DNA of 58,589 bases from an uncultured Bacteroidota bacterium. GTDB taxonomy: Bacteria > Bacteroidota > Bacteroidia > Bacteroidales > VadinHA17. The translations under genes were made by a program, and so were the position numbers. This document shows positions 56,425 to 58,589 of this stretch, one piece after another. The DNA is taken from NCBI GenBank assembly GCA_903844815.1, contig CAIMVD010000019.1, positions 1 to 58,589 of the forward strand. The letters run 5' to 3'. Numbering within the stretch: position 1 is the first letter of the stretch; the number at the start of each line of letters is the position of its first letter. The notes beneath the pieces are model-generated. The model was not told the origin of the DNA and searched no databases. It was given only the letters and a program-made list of their open reading frames with translations.

Positions 56425-57642
56425 ATGCAGGCTTTTGGGGAATATTCAAGTTCATTTACAGTTAATTGCGAAACAGGGATGCTTGATTACAGTATTCACA
56501 ACTCAGGATTTAGCATCTTTGAGGGTTCAGAATTGGTACTTACTCCAGGTAAAAATAGCTTTTCTCATGCTTCTGAAGCGATGATACGGCTGATTATTAC
56601 TGACCTTCAGCTTTCAGGAAACTCTTTTTCCGGAAAACTGACTTCTTCTTTGCTTTTTTCATTCCTCAGGGATATGCTGACAGAAGATGCAGATCCCTTC
56701 TTAACTCTCTGGAATAACCAGATAGCTTGTGATCCTTTTGTAAATATAAAGGTTAGCGGAAAGCCGTCATCAGTTTCTTTCCTGCCCGATGATCCTCTTT
56801 TCGGGTTCTCATTCAATACCCTGGGTGGTCTTCTCTCAGCAATTAATAACTATACATCCGAAGTAATCTCCGAAGCAAGCTTCGACGAAGGCGATATGCA
56901 TCCCTTTCCCACATTGCTTAAGATAAGCTATGATGGATTGTCCTCCGGACAGAAAGCAGCCATGCAGGCACTCAGCGGCCTGCATAAATCGGGAATTGTA
57001 CTGCCGCTTTTGCTTGTATCCGATGAACTTACTTCAGTTGAATATGTGAACGGACTCATTGCTCTGAAACTAGCTGAAAAGGAAATCTTTCCTTCCCTGC
57101 TCTCCGATGTGGCAGTTGTTCAGACCTGGCTTGAAATTCTCCTGCAGAAGAAGGGCAGGGAGGAAGACCTGTCTTCTTTAATTGCCAGGGGAGAAGGCGA
57201 TTCAATTGAATTCAAATCAACTCTGCGCTGGGATATCAGAGCAGGAAAAACGAGTCAGTCTATAGAAAGGGCATGCCTGAAAACAATTTCGGCATTTCTC
57301 AATTCGGCAGGAGGCAACCTCCTTATTGGCGTGCGCGACGACGGATCAATTGAAGGATTGGCTACTGACAAGTTCCCAAATGAGGATAAGTTTCTGCTTC
57401 ATCTGTGGACACTCATACGTACCTGTCTGGGAAGGGATTTCAGTACGTACATCCGTACGCGGATCGAAAAAATTGATGAAAAAAACGTATGTATTGTTTC
57501 ATGCAGCCCCTCAAACCGGCCTGTTTTTCTTCGACAGCCTGGCTTTGAAGAGGAAATGTACATCCGGATAGGGCCTTCAAGTAATGCAATAAGCATAAGC
57601 GAAGGGCTTAGGTATATATCGGATCGTTTTGGGAAGAATTAG
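56425..57642 (+). CDS. AlbA_2 (Schlafen-like) domain protein with unknown N-terminus
   Basis: From the ATG at 56425 the product has 405 residues. The C-terminal third (about 255-400) is an AlbA_2-type putative DNA- or nucleotide-binding domain: GEGDSIEFKSTLRWD, ISAFLNSAGGNLLIGVRDDG and EEMYIRIGPSSNAIS. The N-terminal 250 residues match nothing I recognise. It starts 57 bp after hpdA in the same direction, so it may be co-transcribed. A longer start at 56338 overlaps hpdA and seems less likely. Confidence 0.75.
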   Translation: MQAFGEYSSSFTVNCETGMLDYSIHNSGFSIFEGSELVLTPGKNSFSHASEAMIRLIITDLQLSGNSFSGKLTSSLLFSFLRDMLTEDADPFLTLWNNQIACDPFVNIKVSGKPSSVSFLPDDPLFGFSFNTLGGLLSAINNYTSEVISEASFDEGDMHPFPTLLKISYDGLSSGQKAAMQALSGLHKSGIVLPLLLVSDELTSVEYVNGLIALKLAEKEIFPSLLSDVAVVQTWLEILLQKKGREEDLSSLIARGEGDSIEFKSTLRWDIRAGKTSQSIERACLKTISAFLNSAGGNLLIGVRDDGSIEGLATDKFPNEDKFLLHLWTLIRTCLGRDFSTYIRTRIEKIDEKNVCIVSCSPSNRPVFLRQPGFEEEMYIRIGPSSNAISISEGLRYISDRFGKN

Positions 57643-57739
57643 CCCCGTTGTGGCTCTGGTATAATCAATATAGAGCCAGCATACCGGCAAGGTAAAACTC
57701 TCCCCTCCGTTTGAAGCTAATCTTTCATCACATCTTTAG

Positions 57740-57913
57740 CTCTCTGTTAATATAGTTGAGGTTTTTGCTCATGATAAGAATGAGTTAACAAAATACCTGT
57801 TTCTGTAAGCGGAAGATCCCTCAGGAGGCACAATTGAGTTTTTATTAAAAATGGCTCAGATTACAGGGGAAGAGGTAACCGTAATTTTAAAAAAGCGCGG
57901 ATTAATTTCCTGA
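57740..57913 (+). pseudogene. Possible coding remnant interrupted by a stop
   Basis: One frame reads NIVEVFAHDKNELTKYLFL, then TAA at 57806-57808, then IEFLLKMAQITGEEVTVILK and a final TGA at 57911. The composition looks protein-like and the frame holds on both sides of the stop. I do not recognise the family. It could also be chance. Confidence 0.3.
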
Positions 57914-57949
57914 AGTCAAATTGGTGAAATCCTTTTTTTTTACCACGGA

Positions 57950-57965
57950 TCCCGAGGCCTCGGGA
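57950..57965. repeat. 16-bp palindrome TCCCGAGGCCTCGGGA
   Basis: A perfect palindrome sits inside a stretch of ACCACGGAT / TTAACACGGATT repeats, as if inserted into it. The same palindrome with a TA centre lies at 58253-58268. Confidence 0.7.
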
Positions 57966-57995
57966 CAGATTAACACGGATTAAGAACACGGAAAA

Positions 57996-58124
57996 TCAGC
58001 CTGTGGCGGCTATCGTGGGATCACTTCCGGGAGCGCCAGGATCGGACAGAAGGGAGAGTGAGAGCAGGAGTGAGAGTGAGAGAAGAAATACCAGGACCAG
58101 GATTCTCTTATGTAGTTTTTTCAT
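57996..58124 (-). CDS. 42-residue exported peptide, possibly truncated
   Basis: An ATG at 58124 opens a frame with a basic start (MKKLHKR), a long Leu/Ser hydrophobic stretch like a signal peptide, and a short tail SDPGAPGSDPTIAATG before TGA at 57996. The N-terminus resembles small Bacteroidota secreted proteins with a signal peptide followed by a Pro/Gly/Asp-rich tail and a C-terminal hydrophobic helix. That last helix is missing here. The low-complexity CTC/TCA repeats in the DNA weaken the call. Confidence 0.4.
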   Translation of the reverse strand: MKKLHKRILVLVFLLSLSLLLSLSLLSDPGAPGSDPTIAATG

Positions 58125-58134
58125 TGTGTTAGAA

Positions 58135-58189
58135 GTTTATCGTTTATCGTTTTTCGTTTTTCGTTTATCGTTTTTCGTTTTTCGTTTAT
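58135..58189. repeat. Tandem heptamer repeat (CGTTTAT/CGTTTTT)
   Basis: About eight consecutive 7-bp units alternate as CGTTTAT, CGTTTTT, CGTTTTT, giving a higher-order 21-bp period repeated just over twice. There are no spacers, so it is not a CRISPR array. Confidence 0.85.
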
Positions 58190-58231
58190 CGGAAGAACTT
58201 ACACAGAGATACACAGAGTAGCACAGAGAGC

Positions 58232-58268
58232 CACAGAGGAAGACCTCTGTGTTCCCGAGTACTCGGGA
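58232..58268. repeat. Hairpin plus second 16-bp palindrome
   Basis: CACAGAGG and CCTCTGTG (58232-58239, 58244-58251) form a perfect 8-bp stem with a 4-nt loop. Directly after it comes the palindrome TCCCGAGTACTCGGGA at 58253-58268, a close match to the one at 57950. Confidence 0.7.
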
Positions 58269-58303
58269 CTGTGCTTCTCCGGATTTCCTCAGTGTAACCA
58301 TTT

Positions 58304-58430
58304 TTAATAAAGAACTATCTTATTGGTTTTAATCTGTTTTGTAGTTTTTACCTTAACAATGTACATTGCCGTATTGAGATTGAAATCAATATCCCTGATT
58401 GGCGGCGAGGTTATTGTCCTTATCTTAATC
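58304..58430 (-). pseudogene. 3' remnant of a T9SS-exported protein gene
   Basis: On the minus strand the frame ending in TAA at 58304-58306 reads IRTITSPPIRDIDFNLNTAM, then YIVKVKTTKQIKTNKIVLY and stop. This is the last strand pair of a T9SS type A sorting domain (compare AKGAYLLDIEIKGEKITSNK in the giant gene). No upstream body of a gene continues from it, and the sense sequence breaks off near the start of the transposase-family gene. I infer a truncated leftover. Confidence 0.65.
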
Positions 58431-58453
58431 TCATTCAGGTTAAAGTTATTTTG

Positions 58454-58461
58454 TACCTTTG
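58454..58461 (+). promoter_or_regulatory. Candidate -7 element before the transposase-family gene
   Basis: TACCTTTG matches TAnnTTTG but ends only 6 nt before the ATG at 58468, so the message would be nearly leaderless. No TTG was seen at the -33 position. Confidence 0.3.
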
Positions 58462-58467
58462 TGCAAA

Positions 58468-58589
58468 ATGCCGGCCATGCGCTATCTCGATCCCAAAAAT
58501 GACCTGACCTTCAGGAAGATCTTCGGACAGCACCCGCTGCTGCTCAAAAGCTTTCTGAACGCAATACTTCCTCTTATCGTTCCAATTAA
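58468..58589 (+). CDS. Rpn/PDDEXK-family transposase-like nuclease, 5' part only
   Basis: The frame from the ATG at 58468 runs off the window after about 40 codons. It reads MPAMRYLDPKNDLTFRKIFG and LLLKSFLNAILPL, the characteristic N-terminus of Rpn family recombination-promoting nucleases / PD-(D/E)XK putative transposases, which are very common in Bacteroidota. Catalytic residues lie beyond the edge. Fragmented DNA just upstream fits an insertion site. Confidence 0.8.
   Translation, partial: MPAMRYLDPKNDLTFRKIFGQHPLLLKSFLNAILPLIVPI

Larger units (their letters stand above)
57643..58467. other. Remnant-rich intergenic region
   Basis: About 825 bp with no full-length gene. It contains a possible gene fragment (57740-57913), two 16-bp palindromes, an 8-bp hairpin (58232-58251), a heptamer repeat (58135-58189), a 42-codon leftward frame and the tail of a T9SS-exported protein. 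The composition suggests a decaying insertion hotspot. Confidence 0.6.

Noticed and set aside
58135-58189. Possible CRISPR array
   Set aside because: Units are 7 bp, contiguous and have no spacers. No cas genes are present in the window.
58003-58221. A 72-codon rightward frame
   Set aside because: It is made of low-complexity GAG/AGA and CGTTTTT repeats, has no family resemblance, and lies opposite a more protein-like short frame.

Overview
This 58.6 kb window comes from the chromosome of a strictly anaerobic member of the Bacteroidota, most likely order Bacteroidales. The evidence is a type IX secretion (T9SS) C-terminal sorting domain, lineage-typical small proteins (DUF3276/PUR-alpha-like, DUF5606, DUF456, a NusB with long N-terminal extension), candidate promoters of the TAnnTTTG type, little Shine-Dalgarno signal, and an oxygen-sensitive glycyl radical enzyme system. 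I see no rRNA, tRNA or CRISPR array.

Region by region. 1-13.1 kb is ordinary housekeeping DNA: nusB, a DUF1573 lipoprotein, yajC, a decayed ybbR-like gene, coaE, a TerB-DnaJ protein, DUF5606, mazG with a SAM-hydroxide adenosyltransferase-family gene, phoH, purC, a LysM/periplasmic-binding-fold protein, and an ECF sigma factor with two small membrane proteins behind it. 13-20 kb holds a TPR protein, a patatin fused to an outer-membrane barrel, a YgiQ-type radical SAM protein and a small nucleotide-related protein.

20.2-36.6 kb is the most unusual stretch. Two ABC import systems are interleaved with a complete bacterial partner-switching signalling set. The first has three PF04392-type binding proteins, a permease and an ATPase, with a STAS-domain gene inside the operon. 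It is followed by a THI5/NMT1-like binding protein, a Cache-HAMP-GAF histidine kinase, a response regulator with a PP2C (SpoIIE/RsbU) output and a STAS anti-anti-sigma-like protein. Facing it is a second, amino-acid-type ABC system in two overlapping genes. In one, an ATPase carries a degenerate RsbW-like domain at its C-terminus. In the other, two whole and two half binding-protein domains are fused to the permease. A free-standing RsbW-like ATPase is transcribed divergently. The inference is that nutrient transport and partner switching are physically coupled here.

36.6-50.1 kb is an exported caspase-like module: a DUF4384-type protein, two secreted caspase-fold proteins (one with an inactive-looking caspase domain ahead of an intact one), a small exported protein, an outer-membrane barrel, and a giant T9SS-exported protein with 21 FG-GAP/VCBS repeats in three blocks of seven, predicting three seven-bladed propellers.

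50.3-57.6 kb is anaerobic metabolism. A STAS gene and a CoA-acylating aldehyde dehydrogenase form one operon. Divergent from it is a 4-hydroxyphenylacetate decarboxylase operon, hpdB-hpdC-hpdA, with all known catalytic and cluster-binding residues present, predicting p-cresol formation. It is followed by an AlbA_2-domain protein. 57.6-58.6 kb is a junkyard of palindromes, heptamer repeats and gene fragments, including a T9SS sorting-domain tail, next to the start of a Rpn/PDDEXK transposase-family gene cut by the window edge.
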